DNA of 64,000 nt from NCBI GenBank assembly GCA_013388855.1, contig JACAEM010000034.1, positions 62,001 to 126,000 of the forward strand, given 5' to 3'. Shown in pieces: positions 28,115-36,620 of this stretch; the first letter of the stretch is position 1; each line of letters begins with the position of its first letter. Position numbers and translations under genes: made by a program. The notes under the pieces are model-generated. The model saw only the letters and a list, made by a program, of their open reading frames with translations, did no database searches and had not been told where the DNA came from. The stretch is from Chloroflexota bacterium. Its GTDB lineage: Bacteria; Chloroflexota; Anaerolineae; Anaerolineales; Villigracilaceae.

Positions 28115-31100
28115 ATGGATGGCTGGATGAAACGGATCGGCTTCCGGTTTTTGGCATTACTGCTTGCCCTGGCGCTTGCGTCCTGTGGAGGCGGAACCAC
28201 GCCTCTCGCCGCGCCTGAGGTTGATTCCACGCCGACCAGCCTTCCCTCCGCCCCGAGCCGTGTGCCGGTACGTTCCATCCCCGACGTCTGCAATTGCGTC
28301 CTGCGCTTCGATCACATCAGCATCGAGCAGGGACTGTCCCAAAGTTCCGTGCGGGTCATCTTTCAGGACAGCCGCGGGTTCCTGTGGTTCGGCACCGAGG
28401 ATGGGCTCAACCGTTACGACGGCTACGTTTTCAAAACCTTCAAGCCCGACCCCGATACACCCAACAGCCTCAGCGACCGCTGGATCACATCCATCGTCGA
28501 AGACCCGGACGGGTACTTGTGGATTGGGACGCGGCAGGGCGGCTTGAACCGTTATGACCCGCACACCGAATCGTTCATCCACTTCCGCCACAACCCCGAC
28601 GATCCCACCAGCCTGGTCGATAATCACATCAACGTGCTGTACCTGGACAGAAACAATGATCTCTGGGTGGGCACTCCAAACGGGCTTGACCTCTTTGACC
28701 AGACCAGCGGCACGTTCACGCATTTTTCCTATAACCCCACCGAACCGGAGAGCATCACCGGAAAAAATATCACCGTCATCTATCAGGACAACCGGGGGCG
28801 GTATTGGGTCGGCACCACTGCCGGAGGGCTTAACCGGTTCAACCCACAAACCAAAACCTTCTTTCCCTATCAGTACAACCCGGAAAACGAGAATTCCATC
28901 AGCAACGACCATGTCACCGCAATCGTGGAGGCCAAGAATTCCACCCTATGGATCGGAACCAAAGGCGGCTTGAACCGCTTCGAACCGGATACCGGTCATT
29001 TCGAACGATATGTCCACTCGGACATCGACAAGCAAAGTATAACGAGCAATATGATCACCGCGTTGCACATCGACAGCACAGGCAATCTGTGGGTCGGAAC
29101 AAGTGAAGGACTGGATCGCTGGGTACCAATCGGCAGCCGGTTCATCCATTATTACAACGACCCAACGTTCTCCAAAAGCCTGAGCAACAATTACATCTTG
29201 TCCATCCATGAAGATCGCGGCGGCGTCCTCTGGTTCGGAATGTATGGCGGGGGCGTGAATAAATATGACCGTCAGCGGGACAGGTTTGCCTATTACCGGC
29301 ACATCCCCGATAACCCAAACACGCTCAGTGGAAACTTCATCTTTTCCATCTTTGTGGATTCCGAAGGCTATGCCTGGATTGGCACCTTCGGCAAAGGACT
29401 GAATCGTTTTACCTGGACCACCAAGCAGGTGATCCGCTATCAGCACGACGAAAACAAAACGAACAGCCTGATTTCCGACATCGTGTATTCCATGTACGAG
29501 GACCAGGATGGCTATCTATGGATCGGAACGTGGAACGGGCTGGATCGTTTCGACCTCCAGACCACCCGCTTCACGCACTACCAGCGGGACTCGTCGAAAC
29601 CGGAAAGCCTGAGCGCAAATACCGTTTATGAAGTGTATGTGGACAGCAAGAACAATGTCTGGGTGGGGACAGCCGCAGGGTTGGATCTCTTTGACCGCGA
29701 GACAGGGACGTTTAAACATTACCAACCTCAGGTGGGAAACTCGAATAGTCTGAGTGGTTCTGCTGTGGATGTCATCCGGGAGGATAGCGAAGGCAACTTG
29801 TGGATCGGCACTTCCGACAGCGGCTTGAACAAGTTCGACCCGGAGACCGAAACGTTCACACAGTATCGCTTTGATCCAGAAAACAAACAATCCCTGAGTA
29901 ATGATGCGATCTTGTCGATCCACCAGGATCGGAACGGTCGATTGTGGATCGGCACGTTTGGAGGCGGACTCAACCTGTACCATCCCGAAACCGATTCATT
30001 TACGTATTACCTTGAAAAGGACGGGCTTCCTAATGGCGTCGTTTACGGAATCCTTGAGGACAATCAAGGGAACTTGTGGCTAAGCACGAACTATGGACTC
30101 TCACGCTTCGACCCGGACAACGGCACTTTTCGCAATTTCGACGCGAACGACGGGTTGCAGAGCAACGAATTTAATGCAGGCGCTTTCGCCAAGGGCAGGA
30201 ATGGCGAATTCTATTTCGGCGGCATCGAAGGATTGACGGTATTCCACCCTGCAAACATTCGTGAGATACCCTATCCGCCACAGGTCGCATTGATCTCACT
30301 CACTCAGGATGACCAGCCTGTCGTAACCAACTCCAGCATCGAAACCGTTCAGGATGTGGTGCTGGAATGGCCGCAGAACTCCTTCGAATTCGAGTTCGCG
30401 GCATTGAGTTATAACCAGCCCAACAAGAACGAATATGCCTATATTCTCGATGGGTTTGACCCGGACTGGCACTATATTGGGACAAAACGGGATGGGCGTT
30501 ACACCAACCTGCCCGGCGGCAAATACACACTGTTGCTGAAAGCCGCCAACAGCGACGGCGTATGGAACGATACCCCAGTCCGCATCAATGTAACGGTCAT
30601 CCCCCCCTTCTGGCAGACGATATGGTTCCAGGTGGTGCTTGGGGTTACACTGGTTCTGACCGTCATGGGCGGCATCCGTCTGCGTACCCGCGCGATCCAG
30701 GATCGTAACCGTGAACTCGAGCGTGTTGTACGTGAACGCACCAGTGCGCTCGAAAAACGCAGTCAGGAGATACAGGCGCTCTATGAAGCAGATGAGCGCA
30801 TCCTGCGGAACGTCAGTTTGAACCAGGTCTTCCAGACATTGGTGGATGTGGCAGTGGAAACACTCCATGCCGACCGCAGTGTGGTCTTTGCTTGGGATGA
30901 AACCCAATCCAAGGTGTTGCCGCGCGTCAGCCATGGTTTCTCACCGGAAACGCTCAAGGTTTTCCACTTTGCAAAAGGGGAGGGCATCGTGGGCGAAGTC
31001 TTTTCGACCGGTAAGCCCGCCATCTTCCGGTACCTGGAACCGAATAGTTTCCGCCCGGAGGTGCGTGAGGCGATCCTGGCAGAGGGCATCCGCTCCTTTG

Positions 31101-31873
31101 TGCACCTGCCCGTCATCGTGGACAACAAAGTGGTGGGCGTGTTCAATGTCGGTTTCACAACACCCAACCTCATCGGTGATGACACGATGCGTCTGTTCTC
31201 CGCGCTGACACACCGCGCCTCGATCTCCATTGCCAATATGGAATTGTTCGAGCAAACAAAAGATCTGGCAGTGATGGAGGAACGCAACCGCCTCGCGCGA
31301 GACCTGCACGACTCCGCCAAACAAAAGGCATTCGCGGCGCTGGCGCAACTCGGCACTGCACGCGGCATTCTGAATGGGAATGGGAATGCCGCCACCCTGC
31401 ATTTGAGCGAAGCGGAGAATCTGGTGAGCGACGTAATCCAGGAATTGACCTTCCTGGTTCAGGAGATCTACCCGATCGCCCTCCAGGAAAAAGGGCTGGC
31501 AACCGCGTTACGTGAGTATATCTACGAATGGGAAACCCGCAACGATACAAAAGCCCAGCTTGCCACACGCAACGAACGACGGCTATCCATTGATGTGGAG
31601 CAGGCAATCTACCGTGTGACCCAGGAGACTCTGGCAAATGTGGCGCGTCACAGCCATGCCAATCGTGTGGATATTTCACTGGTGTACAATGACGATTCAG
31701 TACAACTCTCCGTATCCGACGATGGATGTGGATTTGACATGAATCAAAAATCACATGGGATGGGGCTGCGTTCGATCCGCGAACGCGTGAGCAGCATCCG
31801 GGGAACGGTTCAGGTGCAGAGCGCGCCCGGGCAGGGCACCAGGGTGCTTGTTCAAGTACCAATCAAAAGCTAA
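28115..31873 (+). CDS. Beta-propeller (Reg_prop/Y_Y_Y) sensor histidine kinase with lipoprotein-type N-terminus
   Basis: The 1252-residue kinase begins with a signal peptide and lipobox (LASC, Cys24). Residues about 65-700 are two-component-regulator propeller repeats, each with a WIGT/WVGT-G-LNR core (FLWFGTEDGLNRYDG, YLWIGTRQGGLNRYDP and many more). A Y_Y_Y domain (about 720-825) precedes a TM helix (about 833-853). Inside the cell follow a short coiled coil, a GAF domain (about 890-1045), a HisKA_3 domain with His1065 (RDLHDSAKQ) and HATPase_c (DDGCGFDM; GMGLRSIRERV). The propeller senses an extracellular ligand, often a glycan in related systems. The response regulator gene follows 12 bases later. 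A lipid anchor together with a TM helix in one kinase is unusual; the Cys might not be modified. Confidence 0.92.
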   Translation: MDGWMKRIGFRFLALLLALALASCGGGTTPLAAPEVDSTPTSLPSAPSRVPVRSIPDVCNCVLRFDHISIEQGLSQSSVRVIFQDSRGFLWFGTEDGLNRYDGYVFKTFKPDPDTPNSLSDRWITSIVEDPDGYLWIGTRQGGLNRYDPHTESFIHFRHNPDDPTSLVDNHINVLYLDRNNDLWVGTPNGLDLFDQTSGTFTHFSYNPTEPESITGKNITVIYQDNRGRYWVGTTAGGLNRFNPQTKTFFPYQYNPENENSISNDHVTAIVEAKNSTLWIGTKGGLNRFEPDTGHFERYVHSDIDKQSITSNMITALHIDSTGNLWVGTSEGLDRWVPIGSRFIHYYNDPTFSKSLSNNYILSIHEDRGGVLWFGMYGGGVNKYDRQRDRFAYYRHIPDNPNTLSGNFIFSIFVDSEGYAWIGTFGKGLNRFTWTTKQVIRYQHDENKTNSLISDIVYSMYEDQDGYLWIGTWNGLDRFDLQTTRFTHYQRDSSKPESLSANTVYEVYVDSKNNVWVGTAAGLDLFDRETGTFKHYQPQVGNSNSLSGSAVDVIREDSEGNLWIGTSDSGLNKFDPETETFTQYRFDPENKQSLSNDAILSIHQDRNGRLWIGTFGGGLNLYHPETDSFTYYLEKDGLPNGVVYGILEDNQGNLWLSTNYGLSRFDPDNGTFRNFDANDGLQSNEFNAGAFAKGRNGEFYFGGIEGLTVFHPANIREIPYPPQVALISLTQDDQPVVTNSSIETVQDVVLEWPQNSFEFEFAALSYNQPNKNEYAYILDGFDPDWHYIGTKRDGRYTNLPGGKYTLLLKAANSDGVWNDTPVRINVTVIPPFWQTIWFQVVLGVTLVLTVMGGIRLRTRAIQDRNRELERVVRERTSALEKRSQEIQALYEADERILRNVSLNQVFQTLVDVAVETLHADRSVVFAWDETQSKVLPRVSHGFSPETLKVFHFAKGEGIVGEVFSTGKPAIFRYLEPNSFRPEVREAILAEGIRSFVHLPVIVDNKVVGVFNVGFTTPNLIGDDTMRLFSALTHRASISIANMELFEQTKDLAVMEERNRLARDLHDSAKQKAFAALAQLGTARGILNGNGNAATLHLSEAENLVSDVIQELTFLVQEIYPIALQEKGLATALREYIYEWETRNDTKAQLATRNERRLSIDVEQAIYRVTQETLANVARHSHANRVDISLVYNDDSVQLSVSDDGCGFDMNQKSHGMGLRSIRERVSSIRGTVQVQSAPGQGTRVLVQVPIKS

Positions 31874-31885
31874 AAAGAGGCGAAA

Positions 31886-32560
31886 ATGGCGAGTAACAAT
31901 CGAGTAAGTATCCTCATCGTGGATGATCATGAGGTGGTGCGGAAAGGCATCCGGTCTTATATTGAGACGGTGAAGGATTTCCAGGTGATTGGGGAGGCGG
32001 CTTCGGGCGAAGACGCGGTCAAACTGGTGTCGGAACACATCCCCGATATTGTCCTGCTGGATCTAATCATGCCGGGCATGGACGGCGTGGAAACGACGCG
32101 GCGCATCAAGCATATCAGTCCGCGCACGCAGGTGGTGGTGCTGACATCGTATCATGAGGACGTGCACATCTTTCCGGCGTTGAAGGCGGGCGCCATCTCG
32201 TATATTTTGAAAGACATGAAGATGGAAAAGCTGGTGGAAGCGCTGCGCCGCGCCGCGCAAAAGGAAGTAACCCTGCACCCGCTGGTGGCAGCGCGCGTCC
32301 TGCAAAACATCCGCAGTGACAATGCAGATGAACAGCCGTTATTCACTGAATTGACCGAGCGCGAACTGGATGTATTACGTCTGATTGCAAATGGCATGAC
32401 CAACAGCCAGATTGCGGAGAAACTCGTCATCAGTGAATACACAGTGAAGGGACACGTCAGCAATATTCTGAGCAAACTGCATCTTGCCGACCGCACCCAG
32501 GTGGCAGTCTATGCCTGGCAGAGAGGGCTTGTCAGTCGGGAACAAATGAGCAAGAAATAG
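31886..32560 (+). CDS. NarL/FixJ-family response regulator
   Basis: The 224-residue protein has a receiver domain (acidic pair Asp13-Asp14, phospho-acceptor Asp59 in VLLDLIMPGMDG, conserved LTSYHED and ILKD) and a C-terminal LuxR-type helix-turn-helix (about 155-215: LTERELDVLRLIANGMTNSQ, then TVKGHVSNILSKL). It should bind DNA when phosphorylated by the propeller kinase encoded directly upstream; GAGG is its ribosome-binding site in the 12-base gap. Targets are unknown, but the divergent ABC importer operon is an obvious candidate (inference). Confidence 0.94.
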   Translation: MASNNRVSILIVDDHEVVRKGIRSYIETVKDFQVIGEAASGEDAVKLVSEHIPDIVLLDLIMPGMDGVETTRRIKHISPRTQVVVLTSYHEDVHIFPALKAGAISYILKDMKMEKLVEALRRAAQKEVTLHPLVAARVLQNIRSDNADEQPLFTELTERELDVLRLIANGMTNSQIAEKLVISEYTVKGHVSNILSKLHLADRTQVAVYAWQRGLVSREQMSKK

Positions 32561-32568
32561 AAATTTGT

Positions 32569-32605
32569 GTCATTGCGAGCACGCCAAGACACCGCTTGCA
32601 GTGAC
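32569..32605. repeat. Imperfect inverted repeat of the GTCATTGCGAGC type
   Basis: GTCATTGCGAGC (32569-32580) and GCTTGCAGTGAC (32594-32605) pair in most positions. The sequence resembles the widespread GTCATTGCGAGC intergenic repeat of many bacteria and lies between convergent genes, where it could also help terminate transcription. Confidence 0.5.
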
Positions 32606-32608
32606 ATG

Positions 32609-33163
32609 TCATACCCTCCAATACTCCCCCCCACCACCTTCGCGTTGCATCAATCCAAAGCCAACGAGTTCGCGGCGCAACGTAGCAGTGTCTTCATGAT
32701 AGCCTTTTAGGATCTCATTAACTCGCTTTTCGCTGTAGCGTTTTCCTTTTTCGAATCCCTCCACCACATAACGTAAAACCGCTTCGAGTTTTTTCTTCTG
32801 TGCAGGGATGGTCTTCAAACTGCCATCCCTGCGCGTATAATCGGCAACCACCTTCTGATCATAGGCGGAGAGATCAACATCGGCAATGGATGTGCCCAAG
32901 TCGACGTCGGTGAAGATACGACGTGCCTTTTCATCCAATGTCTCCTTATTCAACTGGTAGACGTTGTAATAACTATCCGTGCGCGCATAAACCAATCCCA
33001 CCTCCGCCAGTTTGGCAAGGTGATGCGAGACTGTGGAGGGCTTCAACCCTATCAGCGCGGCAAGTTCTTCCACGCTGTAGGGTTGTCGCGCCAGTAATCC
33101 GACAATCTTGAGGCGACTGGGATCGGCGAGGGCTTTGAAGAAGGCGACAAGTTCTTCGCTCAT
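32609..33163 (-). CDS. ArsR-family regulator with C-terminal DUF2087 domain
   Basis: The 184-residue protein has an ArsR winged helix (about 1-80: ALADPSRLKIVGLLARQPYS, then LKPSTVSHHLAKLAEVGL) and a DUF2087 domain (about 100-184: KTIPAQKKKLEAVLRYVVEG, then KRVNEILKGYHEDTATLRRE and a terminal EYWRV). No metal-binding Cys pair is seen, so it is unlikely to be a classical metal sensor. Its ATG overlaps the stop of the paralogous upstream gene (ATGA, 33163-33160). The pair probably forms a hetero- or homodimeric repressor (inference). Confidence 0.88.
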   Translation of the reverse strand: MSEELVAFFKALADPSRLKIVGLLARQPYSVEELAALIGLKPSTVSHHLAKLAEVGLVYARTDSYYNVYQLNKETLDEKARRIFTDVDLGTSIADVDLSAYDQKVVADYTRRDGSLKTIPAQKKKLEAVLRYVVEGFEKGKRYSEKRVNEILKGYHEDTATLRRELVGFGLMQREGGGGEYWRV

Positions 33164-33720
33164 ACCACATCCGCTTTCACTCGCCAGTATTTTGTCCCGT
33201 CAGCTTCACGCGCCATCAATTTGTGATCGACCAGATAGCGGCGCAAAGCGGCGGTGTCAACATGAAATCGGCGCAGGATGGTATTGACTTCCTTCTCGGT
33301 GTAATCAGTATCGAAAGCAAAAGCGTCTACGATGAAGTTAAGGATGATGAGCAGTTTGTTTCCTATGGGCGGGATTTGCTTCAAGGTTCCGTCGGCATTG
33401 AGAAAATTTTTCAACACCTTGCGAACATCCTCCTGCTTTTCCTGTTTCGACACGAAGGCGGGGCGCGTACCTTCGAACTGCCTCCGCGCCAACGCCTCGA
33501 CGGCTTTTTCGTTCAGGTCGTAGACGCCATCCATTTCCGTGACCGCGTTTACATGCACAAGAAAAGAGAGATGATTGAACACATCTCGCACGGGGAGGTG
33601 CAGTTGCTCAGCAATCTGCGCCTGGGTTGCCCGTCCACGCGCCAGCACGCCGACGATACGCAGCCGTTCGGCTGACGACATGGCTTTGACAAAGGCGAGT
33701 ATTTCAGGGTTTGTTTCCAT
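33160..33720 (-). CDS. ArsR-like regulator with DUF2087 domain (paralogue)
   Basis: This 186-residue protein has the same layout as the gene that follows it: a winged-helix domain (about 1-75: MSSAERLRIVGVLARGRATQ, then LHLPVRDVFNHLSFL) and a DUF2087 domain (about 100-180: LKQIPPIGNKLLIILNFIVD, then EKEVNTILRRFHVDTAALRR, ending TKYWRVKAD). The recognition helix differs from the paralogue, so the two may read different half-sites. A 32-bp perfect palindrome lies 14-45 bases before the ATG and overlaps the promoter, which indicates autoregulation. Confidence 0.85.
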   Translation of the reverse strand: METNPEILAFVKAMSSAERLRIVGVLARGRATQAQIAEQLHLPVRDVFNHLSFLVHVNAVTEMDGVYDLNEKAVEALARRQFEGTRPAFVSKQEKQEDVRKVLKNFLNADGTLKQIPPIGNKLLIILNFIVDAFAFDTDYTEKEVNTILRRFHVDTAALRRYLVDHKLMAREADGTKYWRVKADVV

Positions 33721-33733
33721 ATTTTACATCCGT

Positions 33734-33765
33734 AAATCTAATTTGATATATATCAAATTAGATTT
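33734..33765. promoter_or_regulatory. 32-bp perfect palindrome, probable ArsR/DUF2087 operator
   Basis: The palindrome reads AAATCTAATTTGATAT on each strand with no interruption. It covers the predicted transcription start of the ArsR/DUF2087 pair, directly downstream of the -10 box, where a bound repressor would block RNA polymerase. Confidence 0.8.
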
Positions 33766-33789
33766 TAACACTCTTTCACAGGGAGTCAA
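33762..33789 (-). promoter_or_regulatory. Promoter of the ArsR/DUF2087 pair
   Basis: On the minus strand TTGACT (33789-33784) and TAAAAT (33767-33762) are separated by 16 bases. The -10 box overlaps the edge of the palindrome. Confidence 0.7.
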
Positions 33790-33844
33790 GGGCGATTCAT
33801 GACGAGATCAACTTCCAGCCGGGAGGGATGCGGAACGAATCAGG

Positions 33845-33850
33845 TATAAT
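33845..33850 (+). promoter_or_regulatory. -10 box of ilvE
   Basis: TATAAT lies 43 bases before the GTG start of ilvE, giving a leader of about 37 bases. The -35 region is not clear. Confidence 0.5.
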
Positions 33851-33893
33851 GCGCACGTAAGTCGATCCAATCTCATTTATTGGAGGTGTCCTG

Positions 33894-34811
33894 GTGGATC
33901 TCTCGAAGCACGCGTTTTTTGAGGGAAAGATCGTCCCGCTTGCGGATGCAAAAATCAACATTGCCACTCACGGCTTTTTATACGGAACCGCCGTATTCGG
34001 CGGCATGAGAGGGTACTGGAACGAAGAGAAAAAACGTCTCTTCGTTTTTCGTCCCTATGATCATTTTCGCAGGCTGCTCCACTCGGCGCGCATGTTGGCG
34101 ATGCAAACCGGCTATGATGAAGAGAGCCTCATCCAACTGACGCTTGATCTGCTCCGTACCGATAACTGGCAGCAGGATATTTACATGCGGCCGTCCTTTT
34201 ACAAGGCGGACCTGGGCATCGGCGTGCGGCTGCACGACCTCAAGGATGAGTTTTGCATGTTCGTGATTGCGTATGAACCATACGTCAAGAATGACACGAA
34301 CGCGCATGTGACTTTCTCTTCGTGGCGGCGTATCGATGACAACGTCATCCCGGCGCGCGGCAAGGTGTCGGGGGCATATGCCAATTCGGCGCTCATCAAA
34401 ACGGACGCGAACCGCGCCGGTTTTGACGAGGCGCTGGTGCTGGACAACAACGGTCATGTCTCAGAAGGCTCAGCGATGAACATCTTCATGCTGCGGGATG
34501 GTGTGCTGGTCACGCCGCCGGTGACCGACAATATCCTCGAAGGAATCACGCGTAAATCGGTCATTGAACTGGCACGCAACGAACTTGGACTCACTGTCGT
34601 GGAACGCTCCATTGACCGCACAGAAGTGTTCATCAGCGAGGAAATGTTCATGACCGGCACCGCCGCGCAGATTACCGCCGTGACAAAGGTGGATCATCGC
34701 CCCATCGGCGCGGGGGTGATGGGACCCGTCACGACCAAATTGCGCACGATGTATGAAGATATTTTGCGAGGAAAGAACAAAAAATACGAACACTGGAATG
34801 TGGCAGTGTAG
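33894..34811 (+). CDS. ilvE: Branched-chain amino acid aminotransferase
   Basis: The 305-residue class IV PLP aminotransferase starts MDLSKHAFFEGKIVPLADAK and has THGFLYGTAVFGGMRGY, the PLP-lysine segment GAYANSALIKTDANRAGFDE (Lys near 164), EGSAMNIFMLRDG and ITRKSVIELA. It interconverts Leu, Ile and Val with their 2-oxo acids using 2-oxoglutarate. GTG 33894 was chosen because GGAGGTG lies 5-6 bases upstream and it aligns with the family N-terminus. The D-amino-acid aminotransferase and aminodeoxychorismate lyase branches of the fold are alternatives, but the YGTAVFGGMRGY form favours IlvE. No other ilv or leu gene is adjacent. Confidence 0.9.
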   Translation: MDLSKHAFFEGKIVPLADAKINIATHGFLYGTAVFGGMRGYWNEEKKRLFVFRPYDHFRRLLHSARMLAMQTGYDEESLIQLTLDLLRTDNWQQDIYMRPSFYKADLGIGVRLHDLKDEFCMFVIAYEPYVKNDTNAHVTFSSWRRIDDNVIPARGKVSGAYANSALIKTDANRAGFDEALVLDNNGHVSEGSAMNIFMLRDGVLVTPPVTDNILEGITRKSVIELARNELGLTVVERSIDRTEVFISEEMFMTGTAAQITAVTKVDHRPIGAGVMGPVTTKLRTMYEDILRGKNKKYEHWNVAV

Positions 34812-34850
34812 AAAAAGAGACGGTCTCTGCTGAAGTGACCGTCTCTTTTT
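34812..34850. terminator. Bidirectional terminator between ilvE and the convergent surface-protein gene
   Basis: A perfect 14-bp inverted repeat (AAAAAGAGACGGTC and its complement) with an 11-base loop has A and T runs at its outer ends, so it can work on both strands. Confidence 0.9.
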
Positions 34851-34865
34851 CTACAAGGGCTTTTC

Positions 34866-35609
34866 CTATCGATTCTTCTTAAACCGTACCAGCACCAGGT
34901 TCTTGTCACAATCGGCAGAGGTGGTGACGAAGATCTTGTCTGAGAGCGGGATATTTTGCAGGTCAACGAGTTGAACATACAGCGTTTTGCTCGATGCCAC
35001 GGGGGCATTACCAAGCACGAACTCGAAACCGGACGGACCATATTCCTTGTTGATACCCGTGACAATCTGCTGCTCGATCGAATTCCCATTCAGCGAGCCG
35101 CGCAGGACAACCACCATACCGATGACAGGGCTGTTGTTGGCATCCACAACCGTGCCGCCAATCCCTGCCCAATTACATGCCAGTTCGGGATGGATAAGCG
35201 TGCTTTCGACGTTGGAGACCGAGATTGCGCTGAATGGCGCCTTGGGGGTTGGGGTCGGTGTGGGCGGTCTCGGCGTGCGGGTAGGCGGGATGAGCGAGAA
35301 AGGCGTGTTCGTCGGCAGAGGCGTAAAGGTAGGACGCAGCGTGGAGGTGGGGGTCAACTCCAGCGTGGGGCTGGCGGTCCAGGTGGGTTCAAGTTGAATG
35401 GGGCCGGAGGTGGCAGTCGGCGTGACACTACGCCCGCCGGGGGGAAACAGGTTGAAAGTTGAGTTGGGGGAAATAAAGACAGCCAGAAAATATACGCCAA
35501 TGCACACTGTGAGAAGCAGCACCAATATGGAAAGGATATCCCATACCTCCATGGAACCGCCGGAGGCGCGTCGGGATGGTTTTCCGTCAAAATTAAATTC
35601 ATCGCTCAT
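34866..35609 (-). CDS. Membrane-anchored protein with Pro/Thr-rich linker and C-terminal beta domain
   Basis: The 247-residue protein has a cytoplasmic N-terminus (MSDEFNFDGKPSRRASGGSM), one TM helix (about 22-46) and a linker of about 60 residues rich in Thr and Pro (about 60-130). It ends in a domain of about 110 residues with a Ser-Thr-Leu-Ile-His-Pro segment, CNWAGIGGTVVDANNSPVIG and a final VLVRFKKNR. The CNWAGIGG-V-D-xxx-PV pattern resembles carboxypeptidase-regulatory-like beta-sandwich domains. Function unknown. ATG 35609 has GGAG 9 bases upstream; the frame extends further but overlaps the upstream gene. It follows the foldase gene by 44 bases and is probably co-transcribed with it. 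Confidence 0.8.
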   Translation of the reverse strand: MSDEFNFDGKPSRRASGGSMEVWDILSILVLLLTVCIGVYFLAVFISPNSTFNLFPPGGRSVTPTATSGPIQLEPTWTASPTLELTPTSTLRPTFTPLPTNTPFSLIPPTRTPRPPTPTPTPKAPFSAISVSNVESTLIHPELACNWAGIGGTVVDANNSPVIGMVVVLRGSLNGNSIEQQIVTGINKEYGPSGFEFVLGNAPVASSKTLYVQLVDLQNIPLSDKIFVTTSADCDKNLVLVRFKKNR

Positions 35610-35653
35610 TGATGTTGCTCCATTATTCAAGACCCATTCTGGGTATGAAATTA

Positions 35654-36550
35654 CTACGGTGCAAGGACCACACTTGCCGATTGTCTTTGTTCCTCGACCC
35701 ATTTCTTCAACGCCAGTTCCTGCAACGCCAGCAATGCATCGGGCGAAAGCGGTCGGGCAAGGTCCCGTTCGAGCACTCGCAGGATATGAAATCCCACATT
35801 CGAGGCGATCACGTCGCTATGCCCGCCCACCTGCAAGGTAAACGCGACTTCCTCGATCTTCGCGTCCAGCAAGTACCCACGCGGCACCCAGCCCAGATCG
35901 CCGCGTGTCAATGGGTCGGCTTTGAATGCCAATTCATCGAAATCGGCTCCGCCATTCAATTGGGTGAGAAAATTCTGAGCCGTCTCTTGATTATAGAGCA
36001 GAATTTGCTGGACGTGTACCTGTTCGGCAGTACTGGGAACGCCCGAAATGATTTTGTCACGCATCCAGGCGGATTCAGCCGCCCGCTTCAACGCGGACCG
36101 GAAGGTCTGGTCGGTGTACCCGTGACTCTGCTGCCACATCGACAATGCATCCACCCCGCCAATCTGCGCTGTAAGCGAATCGATGCGCGCTTGTAAGGAG
36201 GCATCGTCGAGCGAGAATCCGTTGGCGCGTGCAGCCTGGGCAAGGAGCATCTGTGCGACCAGGTCCTCAATCACAGTGCTGGTGGCGGTGGGCGAGTCAA
36301 CGGTGTTACCCAGAGCCGTTTGAGCGGCGATGTAGCGCGCCACTTCCGCGTCGAATTCGGCGTAGGTAATCCCCTCCCCGTTCACGGTCAACGCCATGGG
36401 CTCAGGCGTGGCGGTGGGAGGTTCGGGGGTGGACGTCGCGGTGGGTGTGGAAACAGGTGTGGGGGTGGGAAGAGAAGCGCACGCGGCGGGTATGAGTGCG
36501 GTCAGAAAGATGAAGAGGATCCAAATAATTTTTTTGCTGTGTAGAAACAT
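35654..36550 (-). CDS. PpiC/SurA-type peptidyl-prolyl isomerase lipoprotein
   Basis: The 298-residue lipoprotein (PAACAS lipobox, Cys24) has a Thr/Pro linker (about 28-50), a SurA_N-like helical chaperone part (about 52-165, with LTVNGEGITYAEFDAEVARY) and a PpiC rotamase domain (about 170-265: VHVQQILLYNQETAQNFLTQ, DLGWVPRG, GFHILRVLER). It would fold proteins that leave the cell membrane. A TATAAT box ends 7 bases before the ATG, so the mRNA is likely leaderless. Confidence 0.88.
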   Translation of the reverse strand: MFLHSKKIIWILFIFLTALIPAACASLPTPTPVSTPTATSTPEPPTATPEPMALTVNGEGITYAEFDAEVARYIAAQTALGNTVDSPTATSTVIEDLVAQMLLAQAARANGFSLDDASLQARIDSLTAQIGGVDALSMWQQSHGYTDQTFRSALKRAAESAWMRDKIISGVPSTAEQVHVQQILLYNQETAQNFLTQLNGGADFDELAFKADPLTRGDLGWVPRGYLLDAKIEEVAFTLQVGGHSDVIASNVGFHILRVLERDLARPLSPDALLALQELALKKWVEEQRQSASVVLAP

Positions 36551-36557
36551 CGCCCCG

Positions 36558-36563
36558 ATTATA
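36558..36563 (-). promoter_or_regulatory. -10 box of the PpiC foldase gene (leaderless)
   Basis: On the minus strand TATAAT (36563-36558) ends 7 bases before the ATG at 36550. It lies right behind the T tract of the groEL terminator. Confidence 0.6.
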
Positions 36564-36573
36564 CGTTAAAAAA

Positions 36574-36603
36574 TGCAGGGGCATGACGGGTCACGCCCCT
36601 GCA
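36574..36603 (-). terminator. Terminator of the groESL operon
   Basis: TGCAGGGGCATGA (36574-36586) and TCACGCCCCTGCA (36591-36603) form a 13-bp stem with one G-T pair, followed on the minus strand by TTTTTT. Confidence 0.88.
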
Positions 36604-36620
36604 AAGGCTTTGAATTGGGA

